Shown: positions 31,346 through 40,481 of the stretch, in pieces | Layout: each line of letters opens with the position of its first letter | How positions within the stretch are numbered: position 1 is the first letter of the stretch | Assembly: GCF_004298145.1 (NCBI RefSeq) | Contig: NZ_SCRH01000072.1 | Coordinates: 1 to 64,000 of the forward strand | Reading direction: 5' to 3' | DNA: 64,000 nt | Source: Mycobacterium sp. | GTDB taxonomy: Bacteria; Actinomycetota; Actinomycetes; Mycobacteriales; Mycobacteriaceae | The notes under the pieces: generated by a model | What the model was told of the DNA's origin: nothing | Seen by the model: only the letters and a program-made list of their open reading frames with translations | The model's database searches: none | Program-made: the position numbers and the translations under genes

Positions 31346-31819
31346 CCACGCCGCGAGCTTGGCACCCGGCCGCATCACGTGGGCCGGGCTGGTCGACGGC
31401 AGCCGGTGGTAGTGGATCTCGTCGGGCGCCACCGCCAGCCTGCGGTACAGCTCGGCGGCCTTGACGCCGTTGAAGTACACCGCCGTGATGGTGGGGTAAT
31501 CGGCGAACAGTTCGCCAAAATCGTTGACCACCAGACTCTTTGGATCGATAGCCGAGTCGGCACTGCCGCCGCGGCGACAGCTGTGAAGCACATCCCACAG
31601 GGCGACCTGGTGGGATTGCAGTTCCGCCAGACGTCTGTCGTAGGGCGCGGCCGCCTCGAAGCCGAAAAGCTCTCCGGTGATCGACCAGAACGCATTGCGC
31701 GGATTGGCGTAGTACTGGCCCGCCGCCAGTGATTGCGCACTGGGGAACGAGCCCAGGATCAGCGTCCTGGCGCGCTCGTCGACGACCGGCGGGAATCCCC
31801 GCAGCAACGCTGTGCTCAT
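31295..31819 (-). CDS. Hypoxanthine/uracil-DNA glycosylase-like protein (HDG, UDG family 6 type)
   Basis: A 174-residue protein of the DNA-deoxyinosine glycosylase family. The N-terminal block TLILGSFPSAQSL and QYYANPRNAFW near 37-47 is the family's motif 1 region with the key Asn. HRLPSTSPAH near 140 is motif 2. It should remove deaminated adenine (hypoxanthine) from DNA. I recall no orthologue at this place in M. tuberculosis. ATG 31819 is used; a GTG just upstream is possible. The last residues (about VSAAQPGDAGRRA) and the TAG stop are read from the 54-bp repeat, so the original C-terminus may have been replaced. Confidence 0.85.
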   Translation of the reverse strand: MSTALLRGFPPVVDERARTLILGSFPSAQSLAAGQYYANPRNAFWSITGELFGFEAAAPYDRRLAELQSHQVALWDVLHSCRRGGSADSAIDPKSLVVNDFGELFADYPTITAVYFNGVKAAELYRRLAVAPDEIHYHRLPSTSPAHVMRPGAKLAAWAPIVSAAQPGDAGRRA

Positions 31820-31859
31820 CACGTCACATCATGACGCGCCGGCGTTGTACGTTGGCGAC

Positions 31860-32984
31860 GTGCACGCCGGGGACGACCACACCATCGACGATCTGCTCGA
31901 AGGTCTCGAGGGAGCCGCGCGCACGGAACGGGCCGAACTCGTGAAGTGGCTGTTCGACCAGGGCATCACCGCCGAGGAGATCCGGGCGACCAATCCGCCT
32001 CTGTTGCTGGCCACTCGCCACATCATCGGCGACGACGGCACGTACGTGTCGACCCGGGAGATCAGCGAGACCCACGGCATCGACCTGGGCCTGCTGCAGC
32101 GCGTACAGCGCGCCATCGGTCTGGTCCGGGTCGACGACCCCGACGCGGTCGTCCACATGCGCGCCGACGGTGAAGCCGCTGCGTTCAGCCAGCGGTTCGT
32201 GGAGCTGGGGCTGGATCCCGATCACGTGGTTCTCGTGGTTCAGGTGCTTGCCGAAGGTCTGTCGCGGACCGCCGAAGTCATGCGGTACTCAGCGCTTTCG
32301 GCGATCATGCGTCCGGGCGCCACTGAGCTCGAAATCGCCCAAGCCTCAAAGGCCTTGGTGAACGAAATCGCGCCCATGCTCGGCCCGATGATCCAGAACA
32401 TGTTGTTCATGCAGCTGCGCCACATGATGGAGACCGAAGCGGTCAATGCCGCGGAGCGCGCCGCCGGAAAGCCGCTCCCGGGCGCGCGCCAAATCAGCGT
32501 TGCCTTCGCTGATCTGGTCGGCTTCACCCGCATCGGCGAGGTGGTAACGCCCGAAGAGCTGGGCCATTTGGCCAACCGGCTGGCCATCCTCGCCCGTGAC
32601 ATGACCGCTCCCCCGGTGCGTTTCATCAAGACTATCGGTGACGCGGTGATGTTCGTCTGCCCCGACCCGCAGCCCTTGCTCGATGTCGTCGTGAAACTCG
32701 TCGAAGCGGTCGATTCCGACAACGACTTCCCCCGGTTGCGGGCGGGGGTGGCCTCGGGCATGGCGGTGAGCCGGGCCGGTGATTGGTTCGGCAGTCCGGT
32801 CAACGTGGCGAGCCGTGTCACCGGCGTGGCGCGTGCGGGCACCGTCCTGGTCGCGGATTCGGTGTGGGACGTCATTGGGGAGCGCGGTGAGTTTTCGGGA
32901 TCGTTCGCCGGTGCCCGCCGCCTCAAGGGGATCAAGGGCGAGGTCAAACTGTTTCGCGTCCGGCGGGGCGACGGCGAGGACTGA
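31860..32984 (+). CDS. Class III adenylyl cyclase, pH-sensing type (Rv1264-like)
   Basis: A 374-residue soluble cyclase. An N-terminal helical autoinhibitory domain (about 1-190) precedes a class IIIc catalytic domain with the metal Asp in FADLVGFTRIGEV, KTIGDAVM (Lys and second metal Asp), the adenine-selecting Asp in GDWFGSPVNVASR and the transition-state Asn/Arg in NVASR. The M. tuberculosis homologue Rv1264 is activated at acid pH through its N-terminal domain. Start GTG 31860 aligns with that protein; TACGTT 6 nt upstream suggests a leaderless mRNA. It lacks about 16 C-terminal residues found in M. tuberculosis. It diverges from the glycosylase across 40 bp. Confidence 0.93.
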   Translation: MHAGDDHTIDDLLEGLEGAARTERAELVKWLFDQGITAEEIRATNPPLLLATRHIIGDDGTYVSTREISETHGIDLGLLQRVQRAIGLVRVDDPDAVVHMRADGEAAAFSQRFVELGLDPDHVVLVVQVLAEGLSRTAEVMRYSALSAIMRPGATELEIAQASKALVNEIAPMLGPMIQNMLFMQLRHMMETEAVNAAERAAGKPLPGARQISVAFADLVGFTRIGEVVTPEELGHLANRLAILARDMTAPPVRFIKTIGDAVMFVCPDPQPLLDVVVKLVEAVDSDNDFPRLRAGVASGMAVSRAGDWFGSPVNVASRVTGVARAGTVLVADSVWDVIGERGEFSGSFAGARRLKGIKGEVKLFRVRRGDGED

Positions 32985-33253
32985 CCGCCGCTGAGCGTGG
33001 CGAACGATTGTGTCGATATGGGCAGGCCCGGTGCGACTCCTGGGGGCGTCTGACTCCGTCTTACGCGTGTCCTACGCGGCCGGATTCCTACCCCGTGTTC
33101 CGGCGCTTCGAATTGGTCGCTTCCCGGGCCTGCTTCGCTATCCAAAATACGCCGTCGAACAGCCCGGATCAACGGGTTTTCCGGTCCAGGGATGAGATCG
33201 GCGACCGGCCCTCTTTCGCTGCCGGTGAACGCTATTCCGTTAAGAGTGTAACG

Positions 33254-33272
33254 ATGTAATCATGTAATTATG
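33254..33272 (+). promoter_or_regulatory. Short direct repeat at the start codon of the Rv1265-like gene
   Basis: ATGTAATC-ATGTAATT-ATG is a direct repeat of an 8-mer running into the ATG at 33270. There is no Shine-Dalgarno sequence. TAATCA (33258-33263) is a -10-like box 6 nt before the ATG, so a leaderless start is possible. The preceding intergenic bases from 32985 hold no gene I can support. Confidence 0.4.
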
Positions 33273-33854
33273 AAAGCGCATCACGCACACGGGCGCCGAT
33301 ACGGGCGTCCCGGGGGCTGGCAGCAGGCCCAGCAACCCGACGCCAGCGACGCCGCGGAATGGTTCGCCGGGCGTCTTCCGGAGAAATGGTTCGACGGCGA
33401 CCCCACGGTGATCGTCGACCGCGAAGAGATCACCGTCATCGGAAAGCTCGCGGACACGGCGAACTCCGAAAGCGAAGGGAGCGAGGCCCGCGCGGCCGGG
33501 CGAGCGTCGCGATTCCGCGAGGAAACACGTTCCGAGCGAATGCATGTCGCCGACGAAGCTCAGGATCGCTACGGACGCAAGGTTTCCTGGGGGGTCGAGG
33601 TCGGCTCCGCAACGGGCACGGAACGAATTCTGTTCACCCACATCGCAGTACCTGTCATGACTCGGCTGAAGCAACCAGAACGCCAGGTGCTCGACACGTT
33701 GGTCGACGCCGGTGTCGCCCGGTCCCGCGCCGACGCCCTCGCGTGGTCGGTGAAGCTGGTCGGTGAGCACGCTGAGGAGTGGCTGGCCAAATTGCGCGAC
33801 GCGATGACGGCGGTCGACGACCTGCGCGCGCAGGGCCCCGATCTGCCGTCGTAA
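33270..33854 (+). CDS. Conserved hypothetical protein (Rv1265-like by position)
   Basis: A 194-residue soluble protein without a recognised family motif. A basic, Gly/His-rich N-terminus (MKAHHAHGRRYGRPGG) precedes a central region around WFAGRLPEKWFDGDPTV and a helical C-terminal half (about 135-190) that looks like a helix bundle. It stands alone after the adenylyl cyclase, the place of M. tuberculosis Rv1265, a gene reported to respond to cAMP; orthology is inferred from position only. The AT-rich start region contrasts with the GC-rich surroundings. Confidence 0.75.
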   Translation: MKAHHAHGRRYGRPGGWQQAQQPDASDAAEWFAGRLPEKWFDGDPTVIVDREEITVIGKLADTANSESEGSEARAAGRASRFREETRSERMHVADEAQDRYGRKVSWGVEVGSATGTERILFTHIAVPVMTRLKQPERQVLDTLVDAGVARSRADALAWSVKLVGEHAEEWLAKLRDAMTAVDDLRAQGPDLPS

Positions 33855-33955
33855 CACGCCCTGGCGTTCTTGGTGCGCAGCCGTCGGGCCAGTCGTTGTC
33901 GATCTTGTCGGCGATCTGACCGGCCGGCTCGCTGATGCGGTAGCTCGCGCAGTTC

Positions 33956-35101
33956 CTAACCGTCGTTTTGGTCGGTATCGGCTATCCGGAAGATGAATTC
34001 GTGGTCGCAGATGCGGATGCGGTCGCCATTTTGCAGGCCGGCGGCCGCGACGATTCGTTGGTTCTGGACGTGCACGCCGTTTGCGGACCGCAGGTCGTTG
34101 ATGATGTAGCTGCTTCCCGTGTCGATGATGACGGCGTGGTGTCGGCTGACCTTGGGCGAGTCGAGCACGATGTCGTTCTCGCTAAGGCGCCCAATCGTCG
34201 TCGATGCGTAGAGCGGATACCTGCGCCCGGACGGGTCGTGCAGATGGGCGACCGCTTTCTGGTCGGCCGCCATGGTGTATTGCTCGAGCGCGGTGACCGT
34301 GACCGCCGCGGTCGTCATGGCGTTCTTCTTGGCGTCCAGCGGTTCCTGGCGCAGGATCCGGTCGTTGAGGGTGCGCAAGTTCTGGCCCGGGTCGATCCCG
34401 AGGTCATCGGCGAGCGCTTTCTGTACGCGGCGGTAGGCCGCCAACGCATCGGACTGGCGGTCGGTGAGGTAGTAGGCGGTCATCAATTGAGCCCACAGCT
34501 GCTCGCGGTAAGGATGTTCGTGGGTCAGCGCTTCGAGTTCGGTGATCACGGTAAAGGCTCGTCCGCAGGCGATTTCGGCCTCGGCCTTCGCCGTGTGGGC
34601 GAGGATCTTCTCCTCGGCGAGCGAGGTGGTGAACGTATCGACGAACCGAAAGTCCTGCAGATCCTCGAGCACCGGGCCGCGCCACTCCGCCAATGCGGCC
34701 GACAGATGCCGACTGGCCTGTTCGAATCGGCCGGCGGCCGCCGCCTGCACCCCGGCGGTTTTTTCGGCGATGAACCGGCCGAGATCGCAAGCCTCATTGG
34801 GGACGTTGAGCCGATAGCCCGGCGGCGCGGCGACCAGCACCGCGCGCGGGTCGATTCCGGCGCCGCTCAGCAGCTTACGCAGGTTGGACACGTAGGAGTG
34901 GATGCTGGCCCGCGCCCCCGGCGGCGGCGACTCATCCCATAGGGCGGTGATCAGCCGGTCGACGCCGACCGGGTTGTTGCGGTTCATCAGCAGCATGGCC
35001 AGCACCGCTCGCTGCTTGGGCGTGCCCGACGGCACCAGGACACCGTCGACGCTCATCTCCAACGGTCCGAGTAGACCGAGGTCGAGACGTTTGTCCGCCA
35101 T
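33956..35101 (-). CDS. embR: Transcriptional regulator EmbR (OmpR-type HTH, BTAD, FHA)
   Basis: A 381-residue SARP-like activator. It has an OmpR-type winged helix at about 8-100 (GTPKQRAVLAMLLMNRN), a bacterial transcriptional activation domain at about 105-250, and a C-terminal FHA domain with R305 (IGRL), S319 (SRHH) and N341 (NGV), the phosphothreonine-binding residues. In M. tuberculosis the FHA domain binds phosphorylated PknH and EmbR drives embCAB arabinosyltransferase genes. ATG 35101 matches the EmbR N-terminus; GGTAGG precedes it. pknH, which follows embR in M. tuberculosis, is missing here: the next gene is the Rv1265-like one. The 277 bp upstream hold no gene. Confidence 0.94.
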   Translation of the reverse strand: MADKRLDLGLLGPLEMSVDGVLVPSGTPKQRAVLAMLLMNRNNPVGVDRLITALWDESPPPGARASIHSYVSNLRKLLSGAGIDPRAVLVAAPPGYRLNVPNEACDLGRFIAEKTAGVQAAAAGRFEQASRHLSAALAEWRGPVLEDLQDFRFVDTFTTSLAEEKILAHTAKAEAEIACGRAFTVITELEALTHEHPYREQLWAQLMTAYYLTDRQSDALAAYRRVQKALADDLGIDPGQNLRTLNDRILRQEPLDAKKNAMTTAAVTVTALEQYTMAADQKAVAHLHDPSGRRYPLYASTTIGRLSENDIVLDSPKVSRHHAVIIDTGSSYIINDLRSANGVHVQNQRIVAAAGLQNGDRIRICDHEFIFRIADTDQNDG

Positions 35102-35378
35102 CACGCCTACCAGCCTTTTCCCGTCCGCGGCGTCGGGTGCCAATGAGGTCACAACGGTGATTGTGCCGCCAAGCGGGTGGATTCGTTGAGAATCCCGACA
35201 AACCGCCGAGCTGCGCCGGCATGTCGGCACCGTCATCGCCCCGCCGCGCCCCCACACCTTGGCACCGGATGTCCGAAATGCGTTCTCGCCCACTGTGATA
35301 GTCGATATCACCCGTGAATCGGATTGTACCGCCGGCGTGCCCACACCGGTCGCCACCACAGCGTGCTCGCCGCGGTTG

Positions 35379-37295
35379 TCAGGCCCGGGTCATCGCGTAG
35401 TAGGCGCCGCGCCGGGCCAGCAGTTCGGCATGGTTGCCTTGTTCGACGATCCGGCCGGCCTCGACCACCAGAATGCGGTCGGCGTCGCGGATTGTCGAAA
35501 GACGGTGTGCGATAATGAAACTCGTTCGATCTCGGCGCAGTTCGCGCATGGCGTGCTGGATGAGGACCTCGGTGCGGGTATCGACCGAGCTGGTTGCCTC
35601 GTCCAGGATCAGCAGCTGCGGGCGGGCAAGAAATGCGCGTGCGATGGTGATGAGTTGCTTTTCGCCGGCGCTGATGTTGGTGCCGTCGCCGCTGACCCGG
35701 GTTTGGTAGCCGCCCGGCAACGACCGCACGAAGGGGTCGACGTAGGCCGCCTCGGCGGCGGCGACCACCTCGTCGTCGTGCGCGTCGGGGCGTCCGTAGG
35801 CGATGTTCTCCGCGATCGTCCCGTCGAAGAGCCAGGTGTCCTGCAGCACCATGCCGATCCGCGACCGCAGCGAATGCCGGTCCATCGTGGTGATGTCCAC
35901 CCCGTCGACGAGGATCTGGCCGGCGTCGACGTCATAGAACCGCATCAACAAGTTCACCAGCGTGGTCTTGCCGGCTCCGGTCGGTCCGACGATCGCCACC
36001 GTGCTACCCGGTTCGGCCACCAGTGAGAGGTCTTCAATCACCGGAGTGCCCGGGCGGTAGGCGAAGCTGACGTGCGCGAATTCGACGCGCCCACCCAGCC
36101 GGGGCGTCGTGTCGGTGGGCCGGGGCGCGGCGGGTGCGGGATCCGGCGATTCTTCGGGCTCGTCGAGCAGGGCGAAGACGCGCTCGGCGCTGGCCACCCC
36201 GGATTGCAGGGTGTTGTACATCCCGGCCAGTTGGCTCAGTGGCGAATTGAACTGCCGGACATATTGAATGAAGGCCTGGATGTTGCCCAGGGTGATGTGC
36301 CCGGTGGCCACCTGCAGGCCGCCCACCACGGCGACGGCGACATAGCCGAGGTTGCCGATGAACGTCGTCGCGGGCGCCACCAGTCCCGAGAAGTACTGGG
36401 CACCGAAACTGGCCTGGTAGACGTCGTCGTTGAGGCCGCGGAACCGCTCGCGGGCCGCGGCCTGGTGGCCGAACGTCTTGACCACCGTGAACCCGCTGTA
36501 GGTCTCTTCGATGTGGGCGTTGAGGCGCCCGAGGCTCGTCCACTGGGCGAGGAACAGGCGCTGGGAATGTCGCGCGATCGCGCGCGTCGCCAGCAGCGAC
36601 AGTGGCACCGTCAGCACGGTGATGCCGACCAGTAGCGGCGAGATGGACAGCATCATCGCCAGCACCGCCACCACGGTCAGAACCGATGTCAGCAGCTGGC
36701 TGACCGTCATCGACAGTGACGATTGGACGTTGTCGATGTCGTTGGTGAGGCGGCTGAGCAGCTCGCCGCGTTGCCGTCCGTCGAAGTACGACAACGGCAA
36801 CCGGTGGATCTTGTCCTCGACGTCGGAACGCAGCGCCGCCATGGTGCGCTGCACGGTGACGTTGAGTAGTCGCGCTTGCGCCCAGATCAACACCGAGGAA
36901 ACGAGATAGAGGGCCAGCGCGACCATCAGCGTCCGCGCGACCGCACCCAGGTCCACGCCGTGGCCCGGCACCACATTCATCCCGGACAGCAAGTCGGCGA
37001 AGGTGTCGTCCCCCCGGCGGCGCGCGGCGGAAATGGCCTGCGCCTTGCTGATGCCGGCGGGGAGCTGCCGCCCGATGACGCCGTTGAACAGCAAATCGGT
37101 GGCATGGCCGAGGATCCGTGGAACGATCACCCCGATCACCGTGCCCGCGATGCCCAGCGTGATCACCGCGAAGCTCATTCTGCGCTGTGGCGCAAGCTGT
37201 TTCACCAGACGGGCGGCCGAACCCCAGAAATCGAGGGACCGCGCGGCCGGGGGCGGGGCCACGCCGCGGGCCGGGGTGTTGGTCGACGGGGTCAT
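35379..37295 (-). CDS. ABC exporter half-transporter, second subunit (Rv1272c-like)
   Basis: A 638-residue protein with an ABC type IV exporter membrane domain (six helices, about 40-370) fused to a nucleotide-binding domain: Walker A GPTGAGKTT near 437, signature NISAGEKQL and Walker B LLILDEATSSVD. The signature is ISAGE rather than LSGGQ, as in many MsbA/lipid exporters of this pair. A loop of about 60 residues after the first helix (DTFADLLSGMNVVPGHG) is a family feature. The ATG overlaps the stop of the partner gene (ATGA), so the two form a heterodimer. M. tuberculosis Rv1272c-Rv1273c are reported as a lipid-linked exporter pair. Confidence 0.93.
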   Translation of the reverse strand: MTPSTNTPARGVAPPPAARSLDFWGSAARLVKQLAPQRRMSFAVITLGIAGTVIGVIVPRILGHATDLLFNGVIGRQLPAGISKAQAISAARRRGDDTFADLLSGMNVVPGHGVDLGAVARTLMVALALYLVSSVLIWAQARLLNVTVQRTMAALRSDVEDKIHRLPLSYFDGRQRGELLSRLTNDIDNVQSSLSMTVSQLLTSVLTVVAVLAMMLSISPLLVGITVLTVPLSLLATRAIARHSQRLFLAQWTSLGRLNAHIEETYSGFTVVKTFGHQAAARERFRGLNDDVYQASFGAQYFSGLVAPATTFIGNLGYVAVAVVGGLQVATGHITLGNIQAFIQYVRQFNSPLSQLAGMYNTLQSGVASAERVFALLDEPEESPDPAPAAPRPTDTTPRLGGRVEFAHVSFAYRPGTPVIEDLSLVAEPGSTVAIVGPTGAGKTTLVNLLMRFYDVDAGQILVDGVDITTMDRHSLRSRIGMVLQDTWLFDGTIAENIAYGRPDAHDDEVVAAAEAAYVDPFVRSLPGGYQTRVSGDGTNISAGEKQLITIARAFLARPQLLILDEATSSVDTRTEVLIQHAMRELRRDRTSFIIAHRLSTIRDADRILVVEAGRIVEQGNHAELLARRGAYYAMTRA

Positions 37296-39058
37296 TGCGT
37301 ACCCCCGACTTGACCTGATCGCAGGGCGCCCACTGCTTGCGAATCGGCGAACTCCGCATAGGTGGGGCAGTCGAGGAGCAGCGACTCGTGCGTGCCGGCG
37401 CCCACCAATCTCCCGCCGTCTATGACGATCACCTGGTCGGCCTGTGCGGCAGTCGAAACCCGTTGAGTGACAACGATGACGGTGGCCTCGCTCGATATCT
37501 GCTCGAGGGCCGCGCGCACCCGCGCATCGGTGTGCACGTCGAGTGCGCCGAACGAATCGTCGAACAGATAGATGGCCGGGTGGCGGATGACCGCCCGGGC
37601 GATGGCGAGTCGTTGCCTTTGCCCGCCGGAGAAGTTGATGCCGCCCTGGGCGACCCGCATGTGCAGCCCGTCGTCGTGTGCGCGCACGAATCCGTCGGCG
37701 TCGGCCACCCGCAACGCTTCCCACATGTCCTCGTCGGTGAGTACCTGTCCCGGGGCGGCGCCGTAACGCAGGTTGTCGGCGACCGTCCCGGAGAACAGGT
37801 AGCCGCGCTGGGGGACCAGACCGATCGCCGACCACAGCCGCTCGGTGTGGTATTCGCGGACGTCGATGCCGTCGACCAGGACGGCTCCGCCGGTCACGTC
37901 GTAGAGCCGGCAGATCAGGGAGACCAGCGTCGATTTCCCCGAACCGGTGCTGCCGACGATCGCGGTGGTGGTTCCGGGCCGTGCGGTCAACGAAATGTCT
38001 TGCAGCACAGGGCGGTCAGCGCCCGGATAGGTGAATGTCGCGCCGTCCAAGCGGACCATCCCGGCGATCGCGCCCGGCGGAGATTTCGGGCTGGGTGGGT
38101 TTCGGACGGCGGGGCGGGTGGATAGCACCTCGGTGATCCGTTCGGCGCACACCGAGGCTCGCGGCAACACCACCGCCGTCATCGTCGCCATCAACACCGC
38201 CATCAGGATCTGGGTGAAGTACGCCAAGAACGCGGTCAACGAGCCGACCTGCATTTGGCCCCGATCGATGCGCAGCCCGCCGAACCAGATCAGGGCCATG
38301 CTGGACACGTTGATGGTCAGCGTGGTCACCGGCAGCATCAACGCTTGCCAGTTGCCCGCGGTCAGCGCGGTATTCGACAGCGCGGCGTTGGCTCGCGCGA
38401 AGCGGTCACGCTCGAAACCTTCCCGGCCGAACGCCCGGACGACCCGGACGCCGGCCAGCTGGTCCCGCATCACCCGGTTGATGCCGTCGATCAGGCCCTG
38501 CATCCTGCGGAACAGGGGCAGCATGTGCGACATCACCCAGTAATTGGTCACCGCCATGATCGGCACGCTGACCAGCAACAGCCACGTCAGCGCCGCCTCC
38601 TGGTGGACGGCCATGACGATTCCGCCGAGGCACATGATCGGCGCCGTCACCAGCACGGTGCCCGTTATCTGGACCAGGTACTGGATTTGTCGCACGTCGT
38701 TGGTGCTGCGCGTCAGCAATGTCGGCGCGCCGAATCGGGCGCTTTCGCGTTCGGAAAAGGTGATGACGTGTTCGAACATCGCGGCGCGCAGGTCGCGACC
38801 AAAGCCCATCCCGGTGCGGGAGCCGAAATAGGTCGCCCCGACCGAGCACAACACCTGCAATCCGGTGGCCCCGAGCATCACGGTGCCGAGCCTGACGATC
38901 GTGGTGGTGTCGCCCTTGGCGACGCCCTCGTCGATGATGGCGGCGTTGACGGTCGGCAGGTACAGCGACGCGAGGTTGCTGACCAGCTGCAGCACCATCA
39001 GCACCGCGACCAGCCGGCGGTACGGCTGGATGTACTGGCGCAGCAGTGCCAGGAGCAT
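37292..39058 (-). CDS. ABC exporter half-transporter, first subunit (Rv1273c-like)
   Basis: A 588-residue half-transporter with six membrane helices (about 10-310) and a nucleotide-binding domain: Walker A GSTGSGKST near 370, signature NFSGGQRQRL and IYLFDDSFGALDVHTDA. The Walker B region reads FDDSFGALD, with Asp-Asp-Ser where active sites have D-E, so the usual catalytic Glu is missing and this subunit probably carries the degenerate ATP site of an asymmetric heterodimer. ATG 39058 matches the M. tuberculosis start MLLALLRQ; 28 further in-frame codons upstream are unlikely. The gene leads a two-gene operon. Confidence 0.92.
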   Translation of the reverse strand: MLLALLRQYIQPYRRLVAVLMVLQLVSNLASLYLPTVNAAIIDEGVAKGDTTTIVRLGTVMLGATGLQVLCSVGATYFGSRTGMGFGRDLRAAMFEHVITFSERESARFGAPTLLTRSTNDVRQIQYLVQITGTVLVTAPIMCLGGIVMAVHQEAALTWLLLVSVPIMAVTNYWVMSHMLPLFRRMQGLIDGINRVMRDQLAGVRVVRAFGREGFERDRFARANAALSNTALTAGNWQALMLPVTTLTINVSSMALIWFGGLRIDRGQMQVGSLTAFLAYFTQILMAVLMATMTAVVLPRASVCAERITEVLSTRPAVRNPPSPKSPPGAIAGMVRLDGATFTYPGADRPVLQDISLTARPGTTTAIVGSTGSGKSTLVSLICRLYDVTGGAVLVDGIDVREYHTERLWSAIGLVPQRGYLFSGTVADNLRYGAAPGQVLTDEDMWEALRVADADGFVRAHDDGLHMRVAQGGINFSGGQRQRLAIARAVIRHPAIYLFDDSFGALDVHTDARVRAALEQISSEATVIVVTQRVSTAAQADQVIVIDGGRLVGAGTHESLLLDCPTYAEFADSQAVGALRSGQVGGTQ

Positions 39059-39240
39059 TGGGTAACTGTCGCACACCGTCCGCCCGGGCGTCCCCGCCAA
39101 CCGCCGGATGGTCAACGCCCGCATGGTCCGCGTTCGCGGCATTGAAATACCTGCTCAGGCGCGTCGGTGGTTGAGCCGCTGGGCTGCCGCTACAGTGCAT
39201 CGTGTGGACCAGCAGCGGGCGGAGCGGAAGCAGGGTAGCG

Positions 39241-39798
39241 GTGCGGCGTAACACGAGGGCGCTGGCTCTTGTGGCGTCAGCCTTGACGATCCTGCTTCCC
39301 GCGGTGGCGGCCTGCTCCGATTCCGGGGGCAACAAACCCGGAGCGACAACGTCGTCGACGCCGCAGAAAGGGCAAGGCAACCACGGGCCGATGTTCCCGC
39401 AATGCGGCGGCGTCGGCGACCAGACGGTGGCCGAGCTCACCAGGGTGAGCGGACTGATCAATACCGCCCGGAACTCCGTCGGATGCCAGTGGCTCGCCGG
39501 CGGCGGAATCCTCGGGCCGCACTTCTCCTTCTCCTGGTATCGCGGGAGCCCGATCGGACGCGAACGCAAGACCGAGGAGCTCTCCCGTGCCAGCGTCGAC
39601 GACATCAACATCAACGGCCACAGCGGTTTCATCGCCGTCGGGAACGAGCCCAACCTGGGCGACTCGCTGTGCGAAGTAGGCATTCAGTTCCAGGACGACT
39701 TCATCGAGTGGTCGGTCAGTTTTAGTCAGAAGCCGTTCCCGCCGCCGTGCGACATCGCGAAAGAACTGGCTCGTCAGTCGATTGCGAATTCGAAGTGA
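39241..39798 (+). CDS. lprB: Lipoprotein LprB
   Basis: A 185-residue lipoprotein, the same length as M. tuberculosis LprB (Rv1274). The signal peptide ends with AVAAC (lipidated Cys25). The mature part matches almost exactly over QWLAGGGILGPHFSFSWYRG and is a DUF3558 protein with paired cysteines. Function is unknown; the family sits on the cell envelope. GTG 39241 is preferred for length and for GCAGGG upstream. It is followed by lprC with a one-base overlap and diverges from the ABC exporter genes across 182 bp, suggesting a shared envelope role. Confidence 0.94.
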   Translation: MRRNTRALALVASALTILLPAVAACSDSGGNKPGATTSSTPQKGQGNHGPMFPQCGGVGDQTVAELTRVSGLINTARNSVGCQWLAGGGILGPHFSFSWYRGSPIGRERKTEELSRASVDDININGHSGFIAVGNEPNLGDSLCEVGIQFQDDFIEWSVSFSQKPFPPPCDIAKELARQSIANSK

Positions 39799-40367
39799 TG
39801 GCCCCGATGCGTGCCGGATCGCCGAGTGGGACGGCGGCCCGTGCCGCCGCAGCCGTTGTGCTGGCCGCGCTGCTGGTGTTGACGGGCTGTTCCCGGTCGA
39901 TCGGGGGCAACGCGGTCAAGGCGGGCGGCAACATGCCCCGCAACAACAACTCCCAACAGCAGTATCCGAACCTGCTCAAGGAATGCGAGGTTTTGACCAG
40001 CGACATCCTGGCCAAGACCGTGGGTGCCGATCCACTCGATATTCAGAGCACGTTCGTCGGCGCGATCTGCCGGTGGCAGGCGGCTAATCCGGCCGGCCTG
40101 ATCGACATCACCCGGTTCTGGTTCGAGCAGGGCAGTCTGAGCAACGAGCGCAAGGTCGCGGAGTTCTTGAAATACAAGATCGAGTCGCGCCCGATCGCCG
40201 GGATCGACTCGATTGTGATGCGTCCCGACGACGCCAACGGTGCGTGCGGCGTGGCCAGCGACGCGGCCGGTGTGGTCGGCTGGTGGATCAATCCGCAAGC
40301 GCCGGGCATCGATGCGTGCGGGCAGGCCATCAAGCTGATGGAGCTGACGCTGGCAACGAACTCCTAG
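39798..40367 (+). CDS. lprC: Lipoprotein LprC
   Basis: A 189-residue DUF3558 lipoprotein, paralogous to LprB, with lipobox LTGC (Cys31). The mature domain is nearly identical to M. tuberculosis LprC (Rv1275) over NLLKECEVLTSDILAKTVG and WRWQAANPAGL-type blocks, including conserved cysteines. ATG 39798 overlaps the lprB TGA by one base (TGATG); ATG 39807 would give the shorter M. tuberculosis-like signal peptide. The pair is co-transcribed. A strong hairpin follows at 40406. Confidence 0.93.
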   Translation: MAPMRAGSPSGTAARAAAAVVLAALLVLTGCSRSIGGNAVKAGGNMPRNNNSQQQYPNLLKECEVLTSDILAKTVGADPLDIQSTFVGAICRWQAANPAGLIDITRFWFEQGSLSNERKVAEFLKYKIESRPIAGIDSIVMRPDDANGACGVASDAAGVVGWWINPQAPGIDACGQAIKLMELTLATNS

Positions 40368-40405
40368 GCGTTCGACCGCGCCGCTTCGACCGCGCCGCGC
40401 CGCGC

Positions 40406-40468
40406 CGCCGAACGTCGACTTGTTGTCGTCGATTTCGTGTTTTGAGCTCCACAAGTCGACGTTCGGCG
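40406..40468. terminator. Convergent-gene hairpin between lprC and the SixA-like gene
   Basis: CGCCGAACGTCGACTTGT (40406-40423) pairs perfectly over 18 bp with 40451-40468 around a 27-nt AT-richer loop. It sits between two convergent genes and so could act as a two-way terminator. Its stem motif CGAACGTCGACTnGT is the same as in the hairpin at 4232-4288. It is bordered by a CGCGCC-rich run. Confidence 0.75.
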
Positions 40469-40481
40469 CGGCGGCGCGCCC

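Noticed and set aside
32985..33269. Remnant of a pknH or other gene between the cyclase and the Rv1265-like gene
   Set aside because: Neither strand gives a recognisable kinase or other domain; short open frames there have no ribosome-binding site or known motif.
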